This document shows, one piece after another, positions 1 through 10,036 of a stretch of DNA of 64,000 nucleotides. The position numbers and the translations under genes are program-made. Positions within the stretch are counted from its first letter, which is position 1; each line of letters begins with the position of its first letter. The notes under the pieces were generated by a model, which did not search any database, was not told the origin of the DNA, and was given only the letters and a program-made list of their open reading frames with translations. This stretch comes from Hygrocybe punicea (Eukaryota > Basidiomycota > Agaricomycetes > Agaricales > Hygrophoraceae). The DNA is taken from assembly GCA_963556145.1 (NCBI GenBank), contig OY744469.1, positions 3,444,767-3,508,766 of the forward strand, given 5' to 3'.

Positions 1-1586
1 CAACGTCCACCGAAGAATTCGCCCCCCAACCAGTTAAGCTCACCCCCCGGGCATTCGAAAGTCAAATGATATCGACACCCATCACAGGTCACCAATACAT
101 CCGACCGTTGACGAGAAAAACATCAAGTTCGAATACGGCCACAGCTGGGGCATTGGGGGGGGATTTCTTGACCCCATGGACGGATTTTGGGGTGGCACCA
201 GGTGTAACGATTGCCCTTGAGAATATCATAAGAGTATTGGATGTACACCACATCCGTGTGTCGACCAATCACGAAAACCGTGGGGATTGTGTCCCAAATC
301 GCCAGATCGAATGGAAATCCTTCAACGAGGCTTCGTTGAGCCGTGGTGAGGACCAAATTAGTCATGAGAATCGGTTGAAATTTGGTTGCCGTGAAGGCAA
401 CCAAATTATTAAATTTGAAACTTTGGAAGAAGCCTGTAGTTCATTTGAGAAAAACATTGCAAAAAAGACTTACTGGTTGACCACCCGAGCCAAGTCCTGG
501 TAACTTTGAGGTATCTTGACCAGAGCACCACATGACATGACCCAAACGGTCACATCCTTATCACGAAGAAAGTTTGTGACCCTTCGGGGGATCAGGAGAT
601 CAAAAAACTGATGTTTAACGCAGGCAATTAGAATAAGGAAGCTACAATCTGAAACAAACTCACTTCCATCACAGAGGCACACAAATTTGGACCGATGAAT
701 AAATCGCCTGTTTCATCATGGGAATGCGTGGTTATAAAAATGACGACCTGAGACGAACAGTGTCTAATCAACATAAATAAAAAAAAGAGCCCCATATGCA
801 GTATGAATAAACCTACTGATATTGGCTGTAAATTTCCGCAACACGCTTTGCATGTGGTTCCACGCTTGAATCATCGGTGAGGTCAAATTCGACCTCAGCA
901 ATCTGGAGATTTGACTCGGCAAGAAAACCTGACATGTATGATGCAAGGACATTAGCGGGTGTCCCAGCATGAGATGTCCTGGACAGCACAAAGTGCAAGA
1001 TCAAAAGGGTCTCATGGGACACTTGAGAGTGGGCGTGCATTTGAAACCTGCCGGCAATGTGGACAGGAGATTTGATAGCAGGCACATGAGCTGCGGGATT
1101 GAGAGAGTTGCTGATGTACGTGGGACCATTTAATGTGTAGAGCGCCTAAGTCAATAACACATCATAACTATGGTCGTAGAATATTGGTATTGTACTCACA
1201 TAGTAGGGTTCGCGGTGAGTGCCTTTAAAATTCGATTCATGGCACGCCGGGCAGATGAAGATTGAAGACATGGCAGCCGAGTTGCTGTGGATGGAGACAC
1301 ATGCTTGGCAGACTGACCGTGGACAGTATTCACAGACCATGAGCAATCCGCCATTCAGGCAAATGTAGCAAAACTGTGAAGGTGAGTTATAAGTAAAAAG
1401 AAAATTCAAAGGTAATCAATCACGGACATCATTCTTGCCATCAGAGGGTGGGGGCCGCAATGGGGCCGCAGAATCGGAGGACACAATGAGACGAACTGCT
1501 GGGATTGACGCCAGCACAGTTTTGGCAGTTTTGCGGGGAGCAACACCGCCAGTAGACTTTTGCGCGGTTTGTTTAGTACGGGGCAT
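1..1586 (-). CDS. H3-tail-like / PHD-like / caspase-CHAT-like protein, C-terminus beyond window, one in-frame TGA
   Basis: The ATG at 1586 opens a peptide nearly identical to the histone H3 tail: MPRTKQTAQKSTGGVAPRK keeps the residues equivalent to K4, T6, K9, S10 and K18, with R8 changed to Q and K14 to V. Spliced exons can be read at 1428-1586, 1200-1373, 817-1145, 664-763, 474-607 and 420 downwards, joined in phase by 53-58 bp introns (the second is 54 bp). Exon 2 holds a PHD-like finger with four CxxC pairs (CYIC, CEYC, CQAC, CPAC), so a Cys replaces the usual His. Exons 3-5 hold a caspase/CHAT-like core: a His in ITTHSHDETGD and a Cys in VWVMSCGAL. Exon 6 ends in a zinc ribbon (CPSC then CDGC) split by TGA at 123-125; the frame stays open to base 1. 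I recognise the layout as an agaricomycete family of unknown role. Tail mimicry, finger function and protease activity are inference. It is either a truncated protein or a young pseudogene. Confidence 0.7.
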
Positions 1587-2099
1587 CCTCTGGTTGAAGG
1601 TTTGTGTAATGCACGTATCAAATTTTATAGATCTTATCAACTAAATCCAAACTCAATTAAATCCAAACTCTAACATTATTTATGTAAAGCCATAATGGCC
1701 GGTTATAGATATAAAGGGTCTGATATTTGACGAATTTGGGGTTTCTGCAATGTCAGAAAAGAATTTGAACCATGGGAAAATCTTACTAATCGTAGTTTGA
1801 CGCGTCAACACGTCTTTCTTGCATTCTTTCCTTGCTCTTCACTGACTCCAGCGACTACCATCCACATCCAAATGGATCACTAAGGTGAGTGTTTGTATAT
1901 CTGCTATATTGTATAAGTATTATACATAGTAAAGTGCTGCGAACGATCTGAAAAGATTACTAATGTTTATTTTTTGAGAAGTCGCATCCAAAAGTGTCCA
2001 AGCAGACTTGTTCTGCCACAACCACCATCGACGTGCAAATGGACCATACAGGTGAGTGATTTTTTATTTCTATATTGACTAGTACTGTTATATATATGA
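1587..2099. other. Intergenic, upstream of the H3-tail gene
   Basis: No coding exon seen. It is the probable promoter side of the minus-strand gene starting at 1586. A block at about 1765-1820 (ACCATGGGAAAATCTTACTA followed by a TGACGCGTCAAC palindrome) recurs in diverged form at 25290-25335. Two short stretches at 1873 and 2041 resemble 5' exon ends followed by GTGAGT. Confidence 0.4.
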
Positions 2100-2760
2100 T
2101 ATAGTACTTCGTAGTGTTTAGGGGGTGGTAATCGGGACCATGGAAGGTGCGATCGCACAGTCGGTGTACGATCCTCTTCCACCCTCCTAAATGATGTGGC
2201 AGGATGGCCATCTGGGCCATGGAGGGCGTGGATGTGCAGTCTGTGCATGGCCCTCCTCAGTCCTCCCACAATGCTTGAGTATAGCACGGAGGGGGCCATC
2301 GGGGCCGCGGAGGCTGTGATCGCACAATCTGTGCGCAATTCACCTCCACCCTCTAAAACTTGAACCTGGATGCCACAGAGGGTGGCCGTCTGGGCTATGG
2401 AGGGTGTGATCACACAATCTGTGCACGATTCACCTCCACCCTCTCATTCCATGCCGCTGCTGGCTGTCTCTCCGGTCCCTTCGATGACTCGAGACCGGGA
2501 CTTCGTCGGATTTCCGCTGAGACGCGTTGGCAGCAAGTAGGCTACTCAGCTACTTGTCGTAATAAAAAACCTCTCTGGACCCATCCATAGCCTGAGCCTG
2601 GGCTGTTGGCAGACCTCCGTTGAGACTGTAGTAAATCCTGACTTGGGGGGACGGCCATCTCATGGGAGTTGTGGCCATGCACTCTGTGCATGATCCTCCT
2701 CCATCCTACTCTGCAAGTTCAATGTTTTATCCCCAAGTGGGCTACCTCAATGACTATGCA
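2100..2760. repeat. Degenerate repeats with a palindromic core
   Basis: Five or so imperfect units of roughly 60-100 bp each carry a GGCCAT/GGGCCATGGAGGG-like block followed by an imperfect palindrome of the form GTGATCGCACAATCTGTGCG and a CCTCCACCCTC tail. Examples lie near 2150, 2240, 2310, 2410 and 2680. Spacing and sequence vary, so this is old or diverging repeat DNA. Reading frames through it are by-products of the repetition. Confidence 0.5.
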
Positions 2761-2861
2761 AATTTAATACAATAAATAAAAACTATTAATGAAACAAAAC
2801 TATTAACGATCATTAAAGACCTGTGATACACGATCACGTGATTTTGTTCTAAAAACTTTTT

Positions 2862-2924
2862 GACGTGTTTGACGTGTTTGACGTGTTTGATGTGTTTGAC
2901 GTGTTTGACGTGTTTGACATGTTT
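2862..2924. repeat. 9-bp minisatellite, 7 units
   Basis: Seven head-to-tail copies of GACGTGTTT, two with single C-to-T changes (GATGTGTTT, GACATGTTT). It lies just upstream of the first ATG in frame with the TET/JBP-like gene. Any peptide read through it is an artefact of the repeat. Confidence 0.85.
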
Positions 2925-2928
2925 GAAT

Positions 2929-4477
2929 ATGCTGGCGGGATGCAGACACGATCCATGGTATATCTTAACACATTTCCCTCCTGTATATTTACTAAACTTG
3001 AACCATCAGACACGTACCATTACGGCCGATAACACATTCAACTTCGACTATTTACTGGAAAAGGCAATTCAAAATGAGCATGGAACTCACGATGACACTG
3101 AGGGATACCCATTCCAGCCTTTGATTCAACTTCAAAAAAACAATCCTCTTGATCATGAATCTGATGTAGAACTCAGATCTAGTGAAAATAACTCCCTCAT
3201 ACCATCCACATCTACCCATATCTCTCATAAATGAACCGCTAAGTCAGTAGTCAAGCATCAGAAACTACTTGGCAAGAAAAGAAGACAAATAAAATGACAA
3301 CAAGATCATAAAAATCACTTCTTCAGAGATTACGCCATCCGTCCTTCTACAATTAAAAAACACATCAAAAGTGCCCAGAACATCTGTGGCCAGCTCAATT
3401 TCAATGACGCTCCAGTCACCAAAGTTGGGTACACCGCTGTCAACTCGGAGGGATACGGGAGAACCTTTACATTAAAAGAAATGGTTGGTCCAGACTCTGA
3501 GTTCCAGTTTGAGCTACACACCTGGGACGGAAGGTAAGTTACATTCCCAATACTTGACTCAATGTTAATCATTGATTTTAGGGACTCCCTTGCCATCAAA
3601 AATCAACAAGGTGTCCTCATAGCAGTCATGGTCAGCCAACCAGATGGTAAGCTTGGTCAGACAACACACCGGGATGCTGCTGAAGCCATGGCATTGGCTG
3701 CAAAGGAGGCTGCCTTCTTGGCTATGGATGAAAACCATAGACGTGGTGACTTCGGAGTCCTAACCCACGGAGCATCCTATGGGGGAGGTCAGCCAGTGAG
3801 CACCACACTTCTTATCTTGCTGATTAGTTCACTGACTTGCTACAAAGTTCCCTGGAAACCTTTGCAATAGTGCAAAGGATTCCAAAGCTCTTGAATTCCT
3901 CAGACAGCACGGTGCCATACAACAAATCGCCGGTTTTTCATCGGCGTCATTTGCGACTTGGATGCCCAAACTGTATGCTTACTATCAGCAAAAGATGGGA
4001 GAACTATATGAGAAGTATCCACAGCTGGAATGTACCTTCAGCAACAGCATCTGGTCGACAAGCACCTTCAATTTTGGACCTCAGACTGTATGTTTCGATC
4101 ACATCGACTTCAAGAACCTTGCATTTGGAATATGTTCCATTACGGCACTAGGAAACTTCAACCCCAAACTTGGAGGCCATCTCATTCTGTGGGACTTGAA
4201 GAAGGTCATCGAATTCCCTGCCGGAACAACAGCCCTCATTCCTTCTGCCATTCTCCGCCACTCCAACACCTCAATCCAAGTAGCAGAAACACGAATGTCA
4301 TTCACGCAGTATACGGCGGGGGGTTTGTTTGGATGGGTGGATTATGGCTTTCAGAGTGTTCGTGAACTGCTTTTTGCTAACAAGGAGAGGAAGGCAGACT
4401 TAGAAGCCGAGGGACCAGCTAGATGGAAGTTAGGACTCAGTCTGTTTAGCACGATAGAAGAACTTCTGGGAAAGTAG
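2929..4477 (+). pseudogene. TET/JBP-like 2-oxoglutarate/Fe(II) dioxygenase, two in-frame TGA codons
   Basis: The family oxidises 5-methylpyrimidines in DNA using 2-oxoglutarate, Fe(II) and O2. Exons end at 3533, run 3582-3795 and then 3848-4477; both introns join in phase. The C-terminal exon has the double-stranded beta-helix signature: an iron-binding HxD in VCFDHIDFKN (near 4100), a GGHLILWDL strand, the distal His in LRHSNTS (near 4257) and the 2-oxoglutarate-binding Arg in ETRMSFTQYT (near 4290). All metal and cosubstrate residues are present. Upstream, the same frame is broken by TGA at 3232-3234 and 3295-3297; the second falls in a basic stretch where Arg is expected, so CGA-to-TGA is likely. 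The N-terminal 100 codons are acidic and low-complexity, and the true start is uncertain. An intron I have missed could remove the stops. Such genes are expanded in agaricomycetes and often linked to transposons. Confidence 0.72.
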
Positions 4478-4499
4478 ACTTAGAACCAAGAGCACTTTC

Positions 4500-4822
4500 T
4501 GAAACAAGTAATTGGCATACAAGTGGAAAATAATCTCAAAAGCAAATGATATATTTTGGTGGTTAAACTCACCACAGATTCGAAATTAATGATGCCAAAA
4601 AAAATTTTCACCGGTAACGGAGGGGCTGTGAACGTCTACTCATTGGCTAAGACTATGACCAACAAGTAATCGGCACACAGGTGGAAAACAATGATCAATA
4701 GCAAATGGTATATTTTCATGGTTAAAACACCACAGATTCGAAAGTAACATGCCAGAAAATATTTTTCACCAGTAACTGAGGGCCCGTAAAAGTCGTCTAC
4801 TCATTGGCTAAGACTATGACCC
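4500..4822. repeat. Tandem duplication, period 161 bp, covering a gene 3' end
   Basis: Two diverged copies of about 161 bp lie side by side. Each ends in TACTCATTGGCTAAGACTAT. In the right copy this is the last codons and TAG stop (4797-4799) of the minus-strand gene; the left copy carries the same stop-codon region at 4636. The 3' end and downstream flank of that gene were therefore duplicated once. Confidence 0.75.
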
Positions 4823-6340
4823 ACTGGATGTTTAGAGAAAGTTGCTTGCTCGAAATATCCTTGGAGATCCAACTGTTCGCCGTGTAGCCAACCAGACATA
4901 TCGTTCCCACCAAGTCACCTTCCCACATCTTCAAGTCCGATGTGAGGTGATGAAGCCAGGCAAAATTTAACATCCCACTCACGGCATCATATATGGGAAT
5001 TGGCGAATGGATAAGACAACACCAAAACTTGACTGACTGATGCATACTCACCATGGTCTTCAAAATTCAGTGCACCTTTGACTGCTGTACTGCCCAACGA
5101 CATGGCCTTGACAGGAGACAGAGCGGTGAGGGACTTCTTCCTAGCCAGTAGTTTGGCAAAGCTACGATGATCCACCTGAGAAATATACCGTATTAGCACA
5201 ATTTGTGATGTATATAAATATGAACAACACTTACCGTCATCCTTATCCTTCTGTTTAGCATGAGTACTGATCACAACCAAACCCTCGAATATTTGGGCCC
5301 TTAATTCAGGAACCTTGAATACCATGCAGAAAAATGTGCAGAACCTCTCCCACTCCTGTGTGCACATCAGCCCACTAATCTGCCGGAAAATCCCAACAGG
5401 CTCTGTAGACAAATTGGAACTGGTCACAGCCAGCACAGAAGTAAAGACGATATAGGGATTGAAGCTGTAGGAGACAGCCTGGGTAGCATACTCCACAGAT
5501 CGCGCACTTTCTGATATGGGTTTGGTCTTGACTAAGGTTGGCGATACTCTGGACGGATTCATGAAGACTCCAGATCTCGTAAATGTGATGGCCTCCACAA
5601 GACGCCTAAGTACAAATCTAGTTTGAATCATGACTTGAAATACAGATCATCGAGAGACATACTTCATGTTTGTGGACAGAAGTATGTCTGGGACATTGCT
5701 AAGCAAAAATGGTTCAATGGGATTGATGCCGGCATTTGAAGTTACCAGAGTCCCTTTGCTAAATTAGCAACAATCAACAATAAAAAATTGTTATCCTAAA
5801 AAAAAGCCAGTTGCTCACCAAAGAGGGGGAAGGTTCTTGTAGGTGTCAACCAACATCGGGTCCATCAGTTCTGCCAAGAGAACCTCACATTCGACCAGAC
5901 CACCATGAGACTTGACAAAGCTTTTCCTATGAGAGTAATATGTAGCTCGTTTATGGTAACCAAGCAAGCAAGCAAGTACTTACGATTCTGGAAAATCCTC
6001 CATATATACCAGGTCTTCCTTTGCTTTCTTGAATGAGGATGAACTAGTAGGAATAGTACCAGCTGAATTAGTTTGCATTTACAATCAGAAGGATCACCTA
6101 CCGAAAGATGTCCTCTTCAGGTGAATCAACCCTTGTATGGGAGACCTGTTGGGAAGATACCTTTTGAGGGGACGTCTTTTGAGGGGATGTCTTTTGAGGG
6201 GACGTCTTTTGAGGGGACGTCTTTTGAGGACTCTTTTTTTGAGGAGACCTTTAAGTCAAATGGATGTATGAGAATAGACGAAGTAGGTGAAAAACTAAAT
6301 ACTAGTACTTACTTGGATTGAGAAGTCAAAGGACTGTTAC
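4797..6340 (-). CDS. Uncharacterised agaricomycete family 1 protein, 5' end cut by element E1
   Basis: This matches the gene at 44429-46476 along most of its length, for example DPMLVDTY versus DPQLVDTY and SLNIQWVIVLANE versus SLNVQWVMVLGVPK at the C-terminus. Reading right to left there are at least seven exons. An exon at about 6110-6245 encodes five to six SPQKT/SPQKK repeats, a basic SPxK-type sequence of the sort seen in DNA-binding tails. Later exons carry an acidic Ser/Lys stretch, the conserved core (5240-5620), and a C-terminal piece with VPIYDAVSG and LVGTICLVGYTANS. Introns of 50-60 bp join in phase. No initiator ATG remains in frame: the 5' part stops at 6410, where E1 is inserted. 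The core looks intact; function is unknown. The stop is TAG at 4797-4799. Confidence 0.6.
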
Positions 6341-6410
6341 AGTATATATAACAATATTAGACAACCAATGGATCGAAGCAAAGTTATGTACGATGTGGTG
6401 ACTTCTTGTT

Positions 6411-7472
6411 ACGAGTTCTTTTAATTTATTAAAAGACTCGTTCTTTATCAGACCTGGTTCAGTGAGGGTTCGTAATTAATTAATTAATTGATTAATTGAT
6501 AAAGTTGATCGCCTATAGACAAAATCTTTTTGGGCAAGAGATATGATTCTACTTCTGATACTGGAAAATCAGATACAGTTGGGGCCATGTGTGGACAAGC
6601 TTACATAAGCATCCAAATATGGGTTGTTGCAAAAAAGACAAATTACCTTCCAATTATATTCAAAATATTCGTACTGGTCTCAATTCTTATCAGAATCAGC
6701 GGAAAATTGAACTGCTGACTAATATTATCATTTCAGATCAGGTGTGACAGTGACATGTGACCAATCTAACCATATAAGGCAATTTTTGATATTATATAGC
6801 AAATTTTTTGCTGATCATAACGGTGACAGTCACATGTGACCAGTCTAACCATATAAGGCAATTTTACACCATATATGCTAAATTTTGAGGTAATCATAGG
6901 AGTCATAGTCACATGTGACTGCTGTTACTATATATAGAAATATCAGCCATATAAGCAGAAATCAGTGTAAGTCAGATGATATAATGATATTCTTACTTAA
7001 AACATATAATTCAATGTGATATCGCTGTATATATTATATGCTAATTATATATTTCAAGCAAAATCACTCATCGATGTTTGTAATAATCAGACAAATAAAA
7101 ATCCAATGACAGAAACAAGACTTTGTTCATGCCAACATTGGCCCACTCAAGCACAGCTGTCTTCATGTTATCATCTGTTGTGCAGCAAGGTTATGGAGAA
7201 GTGGGGTTAAGCAAATGTAAGTCAATTGTTATCATACTGTTTGAAGACAGTTGTATTTGACAGTTGACATGTTGCTCTCTTTTTTGGCTGAGAATATTGT
7301 ATAATGATGAAGCAAAGAAGACATGACAGTGGGAGAGGAGGTTGAGACATGCTGTGCAGTTTTATTTTTTCTACTTTTTATGTTGCTATGGTGAGAGGCT
7401 GCTATGATGAAAGTGAGGAGGGAAAAAAAAGAACTCGTTCATGCCATGCGCAGCACTGGCCCACTAAACAAG
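6411..7472 (+). mobile_element. Non-autonomous Helitron-like element E1
   Basis: The left end is TTACGAGTTCTTT, with an adjacent hairpin (ACGAGTTC...GACTCGT). The right end carries the inverse AAAGAACTCGTT, then the hairpin GCCATGCGCAGCACTGGC, then CCACTAAACAAG followed by T. Subterminal inverted repeats plus a 3' hairpin, with no target duplication, fit Helitron2/Helentron-type ends. There is no coding capacity. Internally it has about 95-bp sub-repeats each containing the palindrome GTCACATGTGAC or a near match (near 6750, 6830 and 6910). E2, E3 and E4 share the structure, and the autonomous Helitron C shares the 3' end. A second, related end (TTTGTTCATGCCAACATTGG) near 7120-7160 suggests a nested or recombinant element. 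It interrupts the 5' end of the family 1 gene. Confidence 0.7.
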
Positions 7473-7559
7473 TTCAGAGTGATCGGAGGATGATTCAACT
7501 TGGGCTTTCTTTGCAGAGCAAGAAGTATTGCCAGTCGTTGCAATGCTTCTGTTAATCAG

Positions 7560-8095
7560 ATAGACCATAAGATATGCTAAATAACCATAATAGTTGATAC
7601 ACCATTTTGCTGGTTTTCCTTTCTTGGGCTTTGGCGAGGGTGTATTCTCATCTCTAGTAAAATAATCAACCAAGTGAAACGTGGCACAAAGCCATACTTA
7701 CTCAGTGGCCTCTTTACTTTCACCATCGCTGCTGGAGGAGATTGGTCAGAAACAGTTACTGTTCAAGTAACCAGCACCTACATCTCCTCAATATCACTGT
7801 AAACATAAACTGGCTTGCCTTTATAACCACGCTTGCTGCTTTGCCTGCTAATCCAAGACAGTGGTAAGTAAAGTATTGCAGCAGAAGATGAAAAAATGTT
7901 ACTGTGCAGCTGGAGAGGACCCAGTGCTGGAAAGATTTTTCGGAGGCATGTGGATGAGAGATGAGAATGATGAGTGTGACGAAGAACCCTGTCCAAGGAC
8001 TCTAAGACTAAATAAATAATAGCTGAATGAAATAGGCACGAAATGTTCTTCTGATATATTCTAGAGAAAGTTCCATGCCCCGTCTCTCTTACCAC
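7560..8095 (-). pseudogene. Unrecognised intron-containing gene remnant
   Basis: Three short exon-like pieces on the minus strand are separated by plausible 50-bp introns. One ends in SKRGYKGKPVYVYSDIEE, one reads SDGESKEATE, and one reads DENTPSPKPKKGKPAK followed by a Trp/Tyr-rich stretch. Composition (Lys/Ser/Glu-rich, disordered) and the GTAAGT/TACTAG sites suggest former coding sequence. No domain or start was found and I do not recognise the family. It lies directly beside E1, so it may be flanking sequence of an older gene. Confidence 0.25.
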
Positions 8096-8891
8096 AGCTC
8101 TGAGCCCTGTCCAACAAAACAGGACTCCAATACAAAATTGTAGCTCAATGAAACAAGCACAAAAATCTGATATATTCTAGAGAAAATTCCCTCCCCTTTC
8201 TCTCTCGCAACCGAACAGCCCGAACCATTCAACAGCTCAGCCTACCTAAATATAGTTAGAATTCAAGGTATTTCCATCAGAAATAGGTGAGCATAGCCGG
8301 TGGACATGCATATCGTACAGAACTAGGCCTCTACATTTCCACACTGAAAAAATATAAAGGAACACAGAAATTAATTTGTACTTATAAAGATACATCCTTG
8401 TTCAACAGCTTTCTGATATATTTTAAAAAAGAAATTTTCATCTGTTCCTCTCGTGTGGTGCCTCTCCATAGCCGGCTGATGCCTTTCTTTATAAGTACAA
8501 ATTATTTCTTGTTCAACAGGCAGTACCTCATTGATAAAAAAAAAAACACCGCCAATGCTGGCTAGGAAAGATCATCGGGTACAAACGGGTGTTGCACCTC
8601 ATAACAGGATCCAATGCATCAGATTCAAGATAAAGTGTCCAATATGATACAGACTGATTTTTATTTATGCAAAGAGTCATTGACAAGGTTACCAGTTACA
8701 TGCATCTCAACATGTCTTTTCAGAAAGCACCCCCAAAAAACACCCTTCTTTACATGACGCCACAGAAGTTCAGCATATCTAAATATAGTTTATAATTCCA
8801 GGAATTTCCATTACAGATAGGCAGCCTGAAGCACATGATTTAGTTTACCATGTTGAAGTAGTCTTCGGTGTTCCGGCTGAATTCAACCATC
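8096..8891. other. Intergenic with short duplicated blocks
   Basis: No convincing gene. Two blocks repeat: TGATATATTCTAGAGAAA (near 8050 and 8172) and CCTAAATATAGTTAGAATTC-like sequence followed by TTTCCATCAGAAATAGG (near 8240 and 8775). These look like duplicated non-coding DNA upstream of the gene at 8892. Confidence 0.4.
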
Positions 8892-10036
8892 ATGAATCAA
8901 TTTTACAACTACAAAGCAGCTGGTGAGAGAGAGCCATTGTTGTTAGCTATATTCATTAAGTCTTATAAAATTTTCAATGACAGTTGAATCCGTGGAGTCT
9001 TTCTCAACCTCAGTATATGAAGGCAAGTACCATCAGAGGTATTTGAGTGCATTTAATAAGGCATGTGTTCTGTCCCATACTGCTTATGATATTTTGAACA
9101 ATGTACTAGGAGAATGGCTTACACTTGCAAGCCAAGATCCAGTATAATCAAGCCATGGGACATTACGAACTTGTACAGGAGTTAGATGGAAAACAGATGG
9201 AGGAAATCATACTTTGTCTTACTGGAATCATCGCCGAGTGTGACTTACCCCCACTCAGCCAACTTCCAAGGTGAATGCTAGCCAGCAATATCAATATCCC
9301 TCAGACCTGACTTTCAAGTGGTTGATAGTTCTGAAGCCAGGATCAAATTTCTGCGACAACATGTCACTTTGACAGGGCTTAATTCACCTCAATTCGACTT
9401 GGCTCTGGACAATATCCAGACCATCCACTCCATGTTTGCCTTGGATGCCTGGTACATTTTCTGGATATACGACAGTTGAAGCGCACAAAAGATACTTTAC
9501 AAGTGCGAAACTTGCTATTCACTCTGACATTGTTCCCTTTGGTCCTCGTATTGATCCCCATGGTGTTTTGGCATCTGTGGATCAAAGTCGATACTTTCAC
9601 ACCACTGCCGATGACATCGGATATTTTTCCAGGCTTGTGACTGCTGAAAAAAAATACAAGTGAGTAGCCAACATTCTCTGCAATGCCCAATTCACCAGAA
9701 ACATGTAGGTACAAACATACTACACCCACCAACTTTGTTCCTGGTGTGGTAGTGGATCTTCAACTCTCATTTTGCACGTTTTCAATGAAGGAAAATAAGA
9801 CTTTCAGGCTGGGTTTGGTACTTGAGTCAATGGCTCTCATTGAGAACAAATTTGCAGAGGTGTGTGCACTACTCTTGTCATAGTATCTTGTTATAACTTG
9901 TTTTATCAAGGAGGCTTCAAAGGCACTCTTGAAAACACAGTGTCTTCCAGTCAAAGTATCTTCAAAAATTCAGAAAAGAGGTGTAGCATTTACTGATGAT
10001 GAGGATGAGGATGATGAGGCCTCCAATGTGGACTAA
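8892..10036 (+). pseudogene. Uncharacterised agaricomycete family 2 protein, one frame break
   Basis: It is one of three family members here (others at 42513-43691 and 61179-61570). The start ATG (8892) opens MNQFYNYK, matching MDNYYNFK of the second copy, with an intron directly after. Exons then read ENGLHLQAKIQYNQ to SQLPR, then PDFQVVDSSEAR to about 9430. There the frame shifts before GYTTVEAHKRYF, with no intron of credible size to bridge it. Downstream exons carry the family core, RIDPHGVLASVDQSRYFH and FVPGVVVDLQLSF, and end in an acidic tail (DDEDEDDEASNVD) with TAA at 10034-10036. The break near 9420-9450 is the only clear lesion. Function unknown; no catalytic motif was recognised. 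Confidence 0.6.

Noticed and set aside
2860..2930. TCL-repeat peptide as a cysteine-rich N-terminus of the dioxygenase
   Set aside because: It is a readout of a 9-bp minisatellite and has no ATG before 2929.
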